Assembly (NCBI RefSeq): GCF_037975245.1
Contig: NC_092572.1
Location: 11,853,769 to 11,917,768, forward strand
Direction of reading: 5' to 3'
Source of the DNA: Apostichopus japonicus
Taxonomy: Eukaryota > Echinodermata > Holothuroidea > Aspidochirotida > Stichopodidae
DNA: 64,000 nt
Shown piece by piece: positions 36,482-48,661 of this stretch (positions within the stretch are counted from its first letter, which is position 1; every line of letters begins with the position of its first letter). Position numbers and translations under genes: made by a program. The notes under the pieces were generated by a model. The model worked only from the letters and a program-made list of their open reading frames with translations. It was not told the origin of the DNA and made no database searches.

Positions 36482-36772
36482 CAGGCGCGTAGCCAAGGGG
36501 GGGCGAAGGGGGCAGCTGCCCCCCCCCTTGAGCATATTTTTAAATTATTTTTTTAATGTTTTTATGATATCGCTAGTATTTTCAAAAGAGAAAATGCTAA
36601 GATGCAACTTACAAGGCCTGGGAAGTGCCTTTTCCAGCGATCTGGGAGGCATTTTCAGCCAAAATTTTCTTGTACGCTTCGCGCCAATCATGGTGGCGCT
36701 ACGCTTAGATAGTTTGCAATGCCGAATCTACAGTTTCCCCCCTCCCTTGGCAAATTCCTGGCTACGCGCCTG
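36482..36772 (+). mobile_element. Non-autonomous hAT-type element (MITE), copy 3, variant termini
   Basis: The element is 291 bp with a perfect 14-bp terminal inverted repeat, CAGGCGCGTAGCCA...TGGCTACGCGCCTG. It is flanked by CTAAATAT and CTAAACAT, an 8-bp target duplication with one mismatch. The interior block TTGTACGCTTCGCGCCAATC...GGCGCTACGCTTAGAT matches copies 1 and 2, while the termini differ from their CAGTGGCGGAGC. It is a related subfamily of the same non-autonomous group. It carries no transposase. Confidence 0.85.
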
Positions 36773-36799
36773 CTAAACATACAGCAAAAATATATATTT

Positions 36800-37040
36800 A
36801 TTATTTACCCTTTTATGATACTATAAAGTTGAATATATGTATCTAAAGATGAAAGTTAACAAATGATAATTTTACCTTGTCTTAAATCAACACTTGCCCA
36901 AACGTGTTAACAAAAGTCTAAGTGACCACTATATATACTGTATGACAACACTCTCGAACACTGTGAGCGGCAGAATTAAGGAAGGAGGCGGGGCCACTGT
37001 AAGTTTGTGTTCGACCGCAAAGGGTGTTCATTACTAAAAA
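36800..37040. other. Gene-free stretch
   Basis: Nothing recognisable. Confidence 0.4.
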
Positions 37041-37044
37041 GGTT

Positions 37045-37125
37045 ACCCGTTCACTCTAGACACGGTAGAGCAGCGAGAGTAGTAATGTTGTGAGGGGACA
37101 GGTAAGTAAGAAAGCAAAATTTATT
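37045..37125 (+). repeat. Dispersed splice-donor repeat, copy 2
   Basis: CGTTCACTCTAGACACGGTA, then GTTGTGAGGGGACAGGTAAG, then TAAGAAAGCAAAATTTATT. The donor core ACAG|GTAAGT is an exact consensus. Block order matches the 11.0-kb copy. Confidence 0.45.
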
Positions 37126-37129
37126 CAAT

Positions 37130-38930
37130 ACTTCCATAAATGATTTCCTCTCTTATATAGCCACATTATATCTCTAGTGCCCTGAATTTCAAAAACATTG
37201 TGAAGAAAACTTGTCTGGTTTTCTAATAAATGTACATAATAAAAGCCATATTGACTTACCTGTAGCTGACCTCTACAGAAGGATCTACAGTATATAAAGC
37301 GAGTGCTTGTGATTGATCGTCTTTTTCAAGCTATTTAACAAACTTTATGGCCTATTACTTATAATAAGATTTAAGCATATTAACTTAAAACAAGATTTAA
37401 GCCTATTATTTAAAATATGAAGTTTCAAACTAAAGGGAATCTCAATAGATTTAGATATTTACACCATGTTCTAAACAGAGATAAACTTGGGCAGAATTAT
37501 TAATAATTCCATCAAATTTAATGTCTAAGACAAGTTTTCATGGTACAGGTACAGTAGTACTTATATCATTTATATTAAATAATAAATTTTCATTCTTTTT
37601 TCTCCTTCCTTAGTTGAAATGTCAGGTAATTATTTTAAGTAAAAACTTAGTGCAATACTACTAGGGAGGGGATCAATTGTACATCAAATTGTTGTGAATT
37701 TTGTTTTTTAAATCAATGTATGAATAGCAGTAGGTAAAATGATAAAAAAATTGGTATCACGCCCAAAATTGTTATTCTATTTTAACATCAAACCTGTACA
37801 TCTCTCCTACAATGGACATATCGGTCAGACAACCATATACGCTGTTCGGACAACCAATTTACCCAGAAAAAAAACCAACAACTGACGAACCTTAGTTAAC
37901 TTAGGGATAATTTCTCAAATATTTAAAGACGTGGTATTTAATACAACTTGTACTGATAACAGTGTTATATAGGTGTGTGCAACATATAATCAAAATTTAT
38001 TTTGTGCCTAAATAGTCCTCCTTTAAGTAGTAACGTTTTTTGTCGATCCTGAAAAAATATAACCAGCGTCCAAGCTTATCAAATTCAGTCATTCTCATAT
38101 TGTAAACCTTGCTGAATTGATTGTAATATCTATGCATAAAATGGGGATTGGGATTAAAACATCCCACAAGGATCAATCTATTTTCGGAACGAAAACAACA
38201 CTGTAGTTTGCATGCATATTGAATCATTTTTTTTATGAAGAATGAGTTAAAATGCAATATACAGTTAAAACAGTTATATTGCAATATGTATAGAAATGGG
38301 TACAAACTGTACAGTGCTGACAGCTGTACCCACTGTGAGCTGAACATATAAAGTAGGACATTTATAGAGACAGAGAACTTAAGTTGTCATATTTTAAGAT
38401 GTTTTGTTACACTTCAGGTCTTCTTCAGTATATTCTCGGCAGTTTATTTACCAAACCAAACTGTATAATTTATGAACACAAACTGTGTCCATCTCATACA
38501 GTACCAATCTTTGAGCATATATTAATGCACTGTGCATAATGGAGCCTATACAGAATGCACACATTCAACATTAATTTAATACAAAACCATGGCAATGTAT
38601 ACAAAAGAAGTATTCATTTACTATTCTTAGATTAATGCAAAAGTAATCAAACCAGAGAAGAAAGCTTCTTGGAAAATACTACAGTACAATGCTCTAATGT
38701 TCTAAAATACAGTATATATGTAAGTATGCAAGTGAATGGCTTCAGGTCAGGTCAAATGATGCACAAACACCATAAGGCACCTACCTGTAGTACTGTGAAT
38801 CACTTGTATATGTATACTTTATACTGATTTGATATACCATGCACAGGAAGGAGTCATTTGCTGTAAACATATTAAATGAGTACTAGTTCTGTAGAACGTA
38901 GGCTTTCAGCATTTATCTTTTCTAATTTAA
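37130..38930. other. Gene-free stretch
   Basis: No supportable gene. A 116-codon minus-strand frame at 37997-38347 is rich in Phe, Tyr and Ile, as expected of AT-rich non-coding DNA. A small direct repeat (AAGATTTAAGC) lies near 37367-37405. Confidence 0.45.
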
Positions 38931-38933
38931 TTA

Positions 38934-39587
38934 ATGGCATCACTAATTTGCCAATTTGCCAATTTTGTTGCTGAATGCGACAGGAATTATCTCCATCTTA
39001 ACGTCAGCAAGACGAAGGAACTCATTATAGACTTCCGGAGAGCGAACAAGATAGTGCCTGAACCTGTGGTCATTGACAGTAAGACAGTGGATAGGGTAAC
39101 TGAGTACAAATATTTGGGTGTAGTTATGGATGATCAGCTAAAGTGGGATGCACATGTTGAGTATGTTGCCAAACGTTTGAAACCACGAATGTATTGCTTG
39201 AGGAAATTAGTCTCTTTCGACGTGATCCAGAACATTTTATCCATTTTTTACAACTCTATTATTAGTAGTGTTTGGTCATACTGCATAACTTCTTGGGTTG
39301 GTAACATAAATAAGACATCCAAGAAAGTGTTAGATGATACTGTTAAACAAGCAGGTAGAGCTGTTGGGAAACGCTTGCCAATGGTTGACGAGGTCTTTGA
39401 TAGTCGGGTTGACGATAAGCTTCATTCAGTTCTCAAGGATATCGATCACCCTCTCCACGCTCCATTAAATAATTGTATTATCCCTCGTAGTGGGAGGATG
39501 AGACCTCCGAAGGCTCATACTAATCGTTACCCCTCATCTTTCATGGGACAAGCTGTTAGAATTTTTAATGCATCTTTTAATCGTTAA
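38934..39587 (+). CDS. Non-LTR retrotransposon reverse transcriptase, C-terminal part
   Basis: A 217-codon intact frame. Residues about 18-34 (NYLHLNVSKTKELIIDF) and 57-70 (EYKYLGVVMDDQLKW) are the conserved segments that follow the YxDD catalytic block in LINE reverse transcriptases of the CR1/L2/Rex1 type. Further hallmarks are RMYCLRKLVSF and the thumb-like LSIFYNSIISSVWSYCITSW. The C-terminal PLHAPLNNCIIPRSGR and RYPSSFMGQAVRIFN resemble the usual ending. The catalytic YxDD block and all upstream domains (fingers/palm, endonuclease) are missing, so the copy is 5'-truncated close to the apparent start; the ATG is probably not a native start. It has no internal stop or frameshift, suggesting a fairly young insertion. 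The exact clade is uncertain. Confidence 0.9.
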   Translation: MASLICQFANFVAECDRNYLHLNVSKTKELIIDFRRANKIVPEPVVIDSKTVDRVTEYKYLGVVMDDQLKWDAHVEYVAKRLKPRMYCLRKLVSFDVIQNILSIFYNSIISSVWSYCITSWVGNINKTSKKVLDDTVKQAGRAVGKRLPMVDEVFDSRVDDKLHSVLKDIDHPLHAPLNNCIIPRSGRMRPPKAHTNRYPSSFMGQAVRIFNASFNR

Positions 39588-39854
39588 TCTCTTGCCTTTG
39601 TCTTTCCTTCTTTCATTGGGTTCTTATCATATTTACCGTTTGTGATTTGTTTATACTTTTTATTCCTTGCCATTCTGTGAGCTTCGGCGCATCTGTTCCC
39701 GTTCCTTGTTATTAGCATTTCTTATGCTTTTATTGTCCTACTGTTTGTTCTCTTATTGTTGTATAGTATCGTTTTTATATCTTACTGTTTTATCTGCAAG
39801 CATGTGAATTTCCCTATCGGATGCAATAAAGTTTATCTTATCTTATCTTATCTT
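38934..39854 (+). mobile_element. 5'-truncated LINE insertion with (TTATC)n tail
   Basis: It comprises the reverse-transcriptase C-terminal frame, about 240 bases of 3' UTR and the ending GATGCAATAAAGTT followed by four TTATC-type repeats at 39831-39854. A short simple-repeat tail instead of poly(A) is typical of CR1/L2-group LINEs. An AATTTA-like word lies on both sides, but I do not claim a target duplication. Confidence 0.85.
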
Positions 39855-39859
39855 AATTT

Positions 39860-42800
39860 ATGTATGTTAATTACTTTTACTCGGTGTATCATTTTGGGAG
39901 GCTGTACTTGTGCTTTTTATGTTGACAAAATGTATGCAAATACTTTAGCTGCTTCACTATAGAGCAAAGGATAAAAAGTTAAAGTTAAAAAATTCTATCC
40001 TATATTTCATCATTCATAGTCCTGAATTAAAGTTTAAGTCCCAGCTCAAAACTTCTCAAGAGTCAGGCAAAATATCTGTTGGTCTGCCTTAGATAGAATT
40101 TCATTTTGTGCATTACAATAAATTTAAGCATGCCGGACAGTTGGTTAGAATTACAAGTAGTCTTGGAAGCGTTGCAATGTCAGTACTGTATTCCGAGGTT
40201 CAGAGAGTACACTTGTTCAGATTGTCCTTCTGTTGACCATTATTTATTACAATATAATACAATCATGCTAATGGCCCGGAACTTATAGAGCTCTTCACTT
40301 ATAATACGATAGTTTCTAAAAAGACTGAGAAAGGTCAAAAAAATTCTGTCAGAACACTCTGTAACTATATATTCTTTCATATGGTCAGTTTCATTTCCCT
40401 ATACACCGTATTTTATACTGATTTTCACTCAGCTGAGGTCACTGACTATAAAACTGCGCATAAATTGGGATCAAATGGAATTTTTTACCCCAAAGCAAGT
40501 CCTCATGTGTTAACATGTTCAAGACAAACTGAGGCAACTCAAGGCAGACAAGTGTCAATTCAGTTCCAACTTTCCAGCTCATAAAACCATGAAGCGTTCT
40601 AGGCATGAAAATCCATCAACTATTTGGATTTTGTTGTTTTCCCTTGTAAAAAAATACTTGAGAAAAACTTTTACTGTAAGTAAAAACAAAAAGACAGGGT
40701 GGGCCTCCTTGATGTGTCTAAGAGAACAAGGGAGAGCCGTGGGCTTTAATTTACATCTAACTGACAAATATAACACCTTTGAAAGCGAAAGTAGGAGAAA
40801 GGCTTTTTCCATTTTCTTTTAAGCGAATGTAGCCATGACCATGGGATAATAAATCAATTAACTATAAATGGAAAATTTAAGATAAACTGAGAGATTGCAA
40901 GATTGTCTCTGATTTGTAATACAATTTGTTAAAAAGGATTTTACCCTGTTGTTGAAGGGCACAGACAAGTTTTCCCTTTTCCCTCTTTTTTTTTTTTTTT
41001 GGAAGCAAAACATTTCCCAATTTTCAGCAAATAACTGTAATTTATGTTACATGGATACAATTTAATGATTCAATGTTAATTTGGTAATTTGAGCACTGCT
41101 TGGGGAATATTGACTCATTAGAATTTTGTTGACATCAAATTCAAGGACAGGGAAGAAACCTGAGACCAGACATCCACCAAGCTTATTATTAACCTAACAA
41201 TGCACTCTAATTTATGATATCAATTGTTGACTTCAAATTATCAAGATATTGAGAACTTCCATATCACTGTGTTTTAGAATATAATTTGGGATACACTCCA
41301 GGCTCAAAACCACAATTTGTGCAATTAGGCAAGTACTGGGTTAATCATCCAAAACTATGCCTAGTCTAGCCAGCATTCTCAGCATGATATCTATATGCAG
41401 CACCTCACTCAACAATGGGATTAACTTAATGCCTGGCATGGAAGCTGGACCTAGGCCATGTAACATATTTCAAGCCTAACTTAGGCCTAGACCTACTATA
41501 AGTTCAATTTAAGCCTGCAAGTGAAGACTACTCTCGTCTCAACTATCCTGAGCCCTTACTAGTTACTCTATATTAAGTTTTTGTGTTTTTTCCTGTTGAA
41601 CAATTTAGTTAGGGCCTATAGCCTAACGATGCCTATGGCCAGCAATGTATGTATCTGGTATTGCATCGCAAAATGCAATGGAAAGGCAGTTGCTATACAA
41701 CTGCAAGTTTAAAGATGTGGGCCCTAATGTAGTTAGATCACGTTCTAGGTGTGCCCTCCTCAAAAAGTGTATATCATACTTCATCGGCATAATGTGTCAT
41801 TTAGTGATATTATCATTGGTTTTGACTTAAAGTTTTGTTTATTTGATATTTGTAATTCTACGACAAGAAAGGAGGCCTAACGTTACGCCGTTAAGATAGG
41901 TTACGTTAGCAATCTGCACTTCGTGCAAAGTTTCAAAACAGTAGCCAATTTCCCAGACTGAAAAGTTTACCTAACGAGGGATGGCACGCGTTCCCCCAGC
42001 GCAAAAGAAGTGGCTCGGTTTTCTATCCGCGCAAATTTCAGTATTTTTATTAAAATTCGGGCATATTTGATCACTGGTTAGTAAGGGCGGTCAAAGCACA
42101 AAGTTCTTTATTAGGCGAAGTTTACAACCTCCAGATGCTCTTGTGGGAGCTTCAGCTTCAGATCAGGTATCCGATCTATGTATCGGCTGCTTTAGGATAT
42201 GTTACAAGGAGCATTTATAGCACGCCTACATGTAGACTCACTCCTGTGCGATGTATGTTACTTAATCTTGTAAAATTTTGCAATGACTAATTCATATATC
42301 CACTGTGCCATTTACAAAGCTGAGATAACGCAAAAAGCAAAGAGCGTATACAATGTGCGTTTACACTATCCACAACAACGCATAATCCAGCAAGCGCATG
42401 CTGGACTGTACCGTTAGTGTTAGTAAACATCAAGTGTAATTCATTTGCATATCTAGACAAGGCCCGCTGTACTAGCATCGCTTTGTGGCCGCATGAGTTT
42501 ATGAAGTGAGTTTTCTCAAATTGGAACATGGATCATCAAAAAATGACCTCAGCTATTCATTCCTTTTCTTTAATGATACTAAATAGGCTAAGCACAGCTG
42601 TTCATCTACATTCTACAAAACACAATACCCAACGTTACAGGATTAAAGTGCAGCAATATTTTAATACCCAGTACACGTATAAAATCCCCATAATTGTATA
42701 CGCTGAATATTTTTAATATTCATTTCTGGTTTATTTTGATATATCTGTACGGCATAATTACAGCGCCAGGAAAGAATATAATTGATGATTAAATATCAGG

Positions 42801-45600
42801 CGCGAATATGATATAAATATGAGAGCTTTTGCATAATTTGACAGGAGGATGCCTTGGGCAGATCTTGGGCAGAATAAATTAAATAGAATTGGTAAGTCTA
42901 TATGCTGATAGGTTAAAAAACGTTCCACGGTGAGGAAAATTGTATTTAACGCAAAGGTCAAACAAATTGCCTTATATTGTAACATCATTTATATTTACTT
43001 TATAGCCTACATTGAGCCAGTTCTATCATTTTCCAAACATTCGATAAAACTACTCCCCCTTTGCTTAGAGAAAGTTAACTGGAAATGTAGTGGATAATAA
43101 AGGAAACTGGGTTAAGATGTACAAGTTTAACATCTTTTGAGTCTATCGTGCAGAGAGTACTTGTTTTAGTGCATTTGGTCTTCACATTTCGCCTCGATAC
43201 CTCTATAGGCATTCATGCACATGTTGCTTGAAGGTTTTGGTGCCTTCCACGAAATGTAACGTCCTTGGTTAAACTTCGGCCTTAAAGTCGGCTGTTTTGC
43301 TCAATTTCACAGTCGAATCATTCATTCTTGGTCAAATTCCCTCATATTCAAAGAGAATCAAACAGGCTACGAGCTTTCCTTACTGTAGCTGACGTACAAT
43401 TTTAAATTATAGCCGTTATCCTTGGCCTCAACAGTTAATTTAAATAAGCCAGTTTCAGTTCTGTCTAATTGTATAGGCCATGATGCAAAGTAGGTTATAT
43501 ATATGTACTTCTACTATTAATATTTGGTAAACGGCTCATTAAAGTTGCAATTTGAATTATGTACCTTGTTCAGGGTCACTCTAATCAAATAATAAATCAC
43601 GTTATATGACATAATTTGGCATTGAAAGCTATGAAATTTGTGCGGCCAAAAACGTTTGGCTGAAGGCTTAATTATACCAGCGAGAGGATGGGTGTCATCC
43701 AAAAGAGAAGATTAATAATTAAGTGTCCCACAAATTTAGTGCAATACAAGTTTGCTTATTTATCATTTCTATGGTATTTTTTTTTGGGTGGTCTAAAGAA
43801 ATACATTTGTTTGAATTTATCTTCTCTTTAAAAGTGGAGCTGTTACCATCAAATTGTGGCAATTTTTAACGCAAAATGCATCTCTTAAGATTGAATTTTA
43901 TATTTTGAAGAGCCTGTCATACAGACTGTCACAAACCGCTATGCCTGTATATTATGTGCCAATAAGCAGTTTTATAAATACCGACTAATTTCCATAGAGT
44001 GTAAGTTTCAGGCTCAGCCAACTAAAATAAATTTAAACTATGATCATCATTTTTCAGGGGATAAAACTGAACTTAACCGAAATAAAATCAAATTGTGCTG
44101 ATACTCTGATAATTATAATTATTTGAATGATACATTGGATGTATGATTATTGGATAAAATTACAAATTTCCGCACCACGACAATTTAGTTAAAACATATT
44201 TTTTTCGTGTTTAATTTCTCGTGCACACAATGATAAAAACAATAACAAACTTCACAGTACTGTCTATATATACTTAATTCAGAAAACATTCATTTATAAC
44301 CACTGAATTCTTTCAGTTAGTCTTTCGCCGACGAAATCACAATTCTTACATTTCTGTAAGTACAAATTACGGTTCATGATCATTCGATTTGTCTTCAACA
44401 GTTGACAACGAACAGAATTATACCAGCCTAAAGTTGAATGACTCAAGTACACTGAACTCATTCCGTTCGTTTAAAACTCAGGCCGAACTGACTGTACTAT
44501 AACCCCCATAATATATCATACAGGCTAACACAATTAACGCAAAACATGCACTGTGCAGCAAAGCTGAAATGCTCGAGAAAAATCATTTTAAAAAACTCAC
44601 CGTGTATCCCTTAGAAATAATATCTCAAACAAGAAAAGAGAATAACACATATAATTCCTTCTATTATCCAAATATTTCAGGTATTAAGTTCCGCAAAGAC
44701 TGGAAAAAAAGTGAAAGTGGAAACTGTTCCTTGTTAACTAACTTTAGTGCACGTACTCCGCTAACGTTACTATGCATCACCATGTGTAACGAGTGTAATC
44801 ACTTTTTTTACCAGTGTGTAAGTATTGGAGTCGCGATCAAAACATTCCACCAACACTTGTTGTGCAAAAGATGAAACAGGTGAAACGGCCATGCGCGGAT
44901 TGATCTATTACTTGACAGGGGGGTAGAATTTCTCCGCAGTTAAAAATGAAAGGTTGTAAAAACAAATCGCGTGAGTCAAAGAAAAACAGAGATACGGGGG
45001 AAAAAATCATGTGGTAAACTGCAGAGTTCATATCATGGTTTGATTCGGCTCAAAGAAAGAGGAAAATCCATTTATATAAGTGTCAATTTATACACAAGCT
45101 TTAGAAAGATCTTGTCGCCAAACTTCGGTATGATTAACGACTGGCGTTTTGGCTAACATCATGTGTAGGTCACTGTTCGTTTTAATAAATGATGATAGGA
45201 CAACAACAATAGGCAGATGAAAGATAAAGAGAGAGAAAGGTTAAGTGGATACAGCCCAGGCTCGGGTTCAATCAGGGCGCCCGGGAAAAATGGGGTAAAA
45301 TAATTGTGTATCAGTTGTCTTTCAGAAATGACAAAATCTTAATACGTCCATATACACGTATATCATGAGGATTTGTGAGGACTTCAAAGAGGGACCCGTA
45401 ACACAATTGTCCAGGGGACCGACATAGCTATCGAGACCCCTGGACACAGTGCTGATACGGGAGATGGCTTCTGGGAATGGAGGAACATTGACGATATTTT
45501 GCCTGCATTGACTACTTTATTAACAAAATTAAAATGTCCCACAAAGTCCTGTATCAGCGATTAAATTTAAAATCTTTCACCGTGAGAATTCATTCCTTTT
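39860..45600. other. Gene-free stretch
   Basis: No supportable gene. It is unique AT-rich DNA with scattered chance frames, for example 44569-44874. The segment around 41880-42500 has more CG dinucleotides but no convincing coding frame. No transposon termini were recognised. Confidence 0.45.
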
Positions 45601-45622
45601 CTCTTTGTTTCCTTAAGTTTGT

Positions 45623-45763
<141 letters not shown>

Positions 45764-45825
45764 AGAGTTGGTTGGTTGGCGTCTATCTTGGCGCAGAGTG
45801 CTCTATGTCCAGTGGACAGAGCGGA

Positions 45826-45964
45826 ATATATGTTGATACTAGTTGAGACTAGTGGAACACTAGTAGTTGTAACTCGGAGTTTCACGCGTTATAGCGATCG
45901 TCAGACAACTCTGAGTAAAACTCCGAATTACAACTACTAGTGTTCCACTAGTCTCAACTAGTAT

Positions 45965-45974
<10 letters not shown>
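45826..45974. repeat. 57-bp-arm inverted repeat between two TA blocks
   Basis: The left arm at 45826-45882 starts ATATATGTTGATACTAGTTG. The right arm at 45918-45974 is its reverse complement with a single mismatch (AACTCGG against AATTCGG on the same strand). The loop is 35 bases, 45883-45917. Because TA blocks flank both arms, the hairpin could extend well beyond 57 bp. It may be the end of a Penelope-like or other retroelement. Confidence 0.9.
45865..45910 (-). ncRNA. Type I hammerhead-ribozyme-like motif in the palindrome loop
   Basis: The minus strand reads, in order: AGTTGT (stem I, 5' strand); CTGACGA (core CUGANGA); TCGCTATAACGCGT (stem II, CGC/GCG); GAAA (core); ACT-CCG-AGT (stem III hairpin, counting the last A of GAAA); T as the cleavage-site base; and ACAACT (stem I, 3' strand), which pairs perfectly with AGTTGT over 6 bp. 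All helices and invariant core bases of a type I hammerhead are present in order. Weak points are a U-U mismatch at the base of stem II and a GUU rather than GUC site. The pairing is read directly from the sequence; catalytic activity is not known. Confidence 0.55.
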
Positions 45975-46011
<37 letters not shown>

Positions 46012-46024
46012 TATATATAAATAT

Positions 46025-46084
<60 letters not shown>
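45968..46084. repeat. (TA)n microsatellite, right block
   Basis: About 115 bases of TA with a few AA interruptions, directly continuing the right arm of the palindrome. Confidence 0.95.
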
Positions 46085-46087
<3 letters not shown>

Positions 46088-46089
46088 AT

Positions 46090-46478
46090 ATTAGTTGAGT
46101 AGATAAAGTGCAGTTTACAAGTTCATTCCTTGAGAAAATATCATTGCAGTAAAGAAATCAAATATGGCGACACGATGTCTTGGCGATTGTGTCCAAAAAG
46201 GACGAAGAAATTTATTGTGCGTTAAAAATACGTCCAAGGATAGAAAACGATTTCAAGGTCAACGGTACAGAACGTTATTAGCCCTAAAGCGAGATCCACA
46301 GTAAAATATAAGAATTTATTTATTGTTGAATAAATGCATTCCACTCTGCAGTTAAAACATCTTTCGCAGGGTTGCTGCATCAAGTCACACGCGTATATAA
46401 TAATGTTTTCGATTGTAAATTGATAAAAAAAATGTCTTCATCCTTTCTCATTAGTTCATTTTTCTTTATATTTTTTTA

Positions 46479-46509
<31 letters not shown>

Positions 46510-48180
46510 TTTTATCTATTCCATATATTTTCCCGCATCTTCATATAATGGTGTCACGAAACCTTTCACAATAACTTTGTTGTACTAATAATCCCATCGA
46601 AATTTTAAGAAACGAAACCATTGTAAAGATAGAGATAAGCTAATGTAGAAATTATAAAAAGTAAGTTTGGAGGAGACAAGCTTTGTTATTATATTAGAGA
46701 GGGGGTGGGTGTATGGATAGATACTGAGGGCAGTGTGTTATTTAGCTTGCATGAGAAAGGTCTCCGTGCATTCCTGGATGTTCGGATTGTATACACTGTG
46801 GGTCGTAACGTGTTAACTCTACATCCATGACATCCGACCTCACATCTCAAGCTACCAGCTCCCCCTTCCCCTTCCCCTTCAACTTCGTCCCGACACAGAA
46901 ACAAAACGACCAATATCGGGACCATATATGCTTTCGGCGAGACATTAGGCAAGAGATTAGGCTGGACTAAGTGACCAACATCACCATCGATTAAGCCTTA
47001 AAGGAGCATTCTAGACATAGATCATAACAAACCATACAAGGGTGAATATCTTGAAAATCGGGATAGCTGTAAGGCAAGACCCTATAGTAACGGGCTCTAT
47101 TTTTTAGGGGGGGGGGGAGGTGTGGTGTTTTATTGGTTCTTCTTTTCTTCTTTTTTTCTACTTTTTCTGGGCGTATTCCTTCTTTTTTTCCTTTTTTTTT
47201 TTTTTTGCACTACGACATAATTATCAGCACTATAAAATTTGCCTTAAGTCATCCTTTTAAAATTGTTCAAAAAATAAACTAGGTTATTCAGCTCACATTT
47301 ATTTATATTACAGGTTCAATCACGTGTCCCAAATCACTTCGCTGACATGACCGTCAAGAGAGAGTGGATTTCTTGATCTTGTTATAACATGCTGACATTC
47401 ATCAGTCTGCAGGCTTAGTGTAAATATATAACGAAATAATATTCAGCAATATTAAAGAATTTTCTAGAGCGAAATAATTGCCATTTCAAATGCACAGACA
47501 TAACGTCGTCAGGGCATATATGACAACCCTCTATATATAGGCTGGTTTTAAATACTTAAATTAACGGAAAATACAACAAAGATAAGTCTGATGACTTTCA
47601 GTGGAGGAGGGGGGGGGGGGGTAAACGGAGTGAGATTGGTGGAAGTCTGTGAGTATAAACTGAAGTAAAGAAATGGCCTATAGTTGATTTCAAGACTCGG
47701 ATATGATTTTAAGTTAAAATTATCCTCGTAATTTAGTTACGAAACATAGTTTGCCGCATGTCTCTAAATATCGCGTTCACCTTTCGTAAAAATAAAATAA
47801 ATAAATAAAAACAGAACCTAATGGAACACCTTTTTCCATTTTGATTCAAAGAACGATTATTGCAAAGATCTTACCAATTCTGTAACTCGGTTATTATTAT
47901 TATTATTTATTTATTCTTTTAAGGTTGGAAAAAGCGACGAGGAGAAGTTTAATTAAATTCTATTTCCCATAGAAAAAACCCGTCGTAGCCCCCAGACATG
48001 AGCTATTGATAGAGTTCAGTCGAAACTAAATTTAGAGGACAAAACTGAATAGGTTTAATTCCGGCAAACAATTTTCACCGACATGAATACGTCATCAACT
48101 GCAATATTTTCTTAGCCTTGACCTCAAAGATCTCAGCTCAGATTTTCACCATCTGCAGAACAAGAAAAATATATAAATGT
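46090..48180. other. Gene-free stretch
   Basis: No supportable gene. It holds short TA (46488-46508), poly-G (47107, 47609), TTATT (47893-47910) and AAAT repeats. Confidence 0.5.
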
Positions 48181-48237
48181 GTGATAAGTACCGACGCCCA
48201 TTCATAAAAGATATATATGATATATGTATGATATAGA

Positions 48238-48262
48238 ATATATATATATATATATATATATA
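48238..48262. repeat. (TA)n microsatellite
   Basis: Twelve TA units, preceded by degenerate ATATATGATATATG sequence. Confidence 0.9.
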
Positions 48263-48661
48263 TCGTTAGATATGTATAATAACGAAGCTGTGAAGAGCAC
48301 GCGTGCAACATATAAATGCGTAGAATTATTGCACGTGTTTCTATTTAGTATACACGATATAAAAGTATATATGTATATTAATATCTTTAGGGTAAGAAGT
48401 AAAAGGTGTGAGAAATTGTCAATTTCCAATATGTTCAGAGCAGGCTTGAGGGTTTGAGACAGACGTGAAGAACGAGTAAAACATAATCCGAACAGAGTAC
48501 AAATCCAAACTTCACTTCGTGTGAGTGAAAGAGTATAAATAATTAACCTCGAATTTACCAATACGTACTACTGGTACTCTATAGTACCATACAGGGGGCT
48601 GTAGCTTGTTAGCTCTAATAGCAGCTCTCTGATAAAACACACTAGAAAATGTCCCGACTGT

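Noticed and set aside
36302-36776. 77- and 117-codon frames on opposite strands
   Set aside because: They lie across the hAT-type MITE and are open by chance; the element is non-coding.
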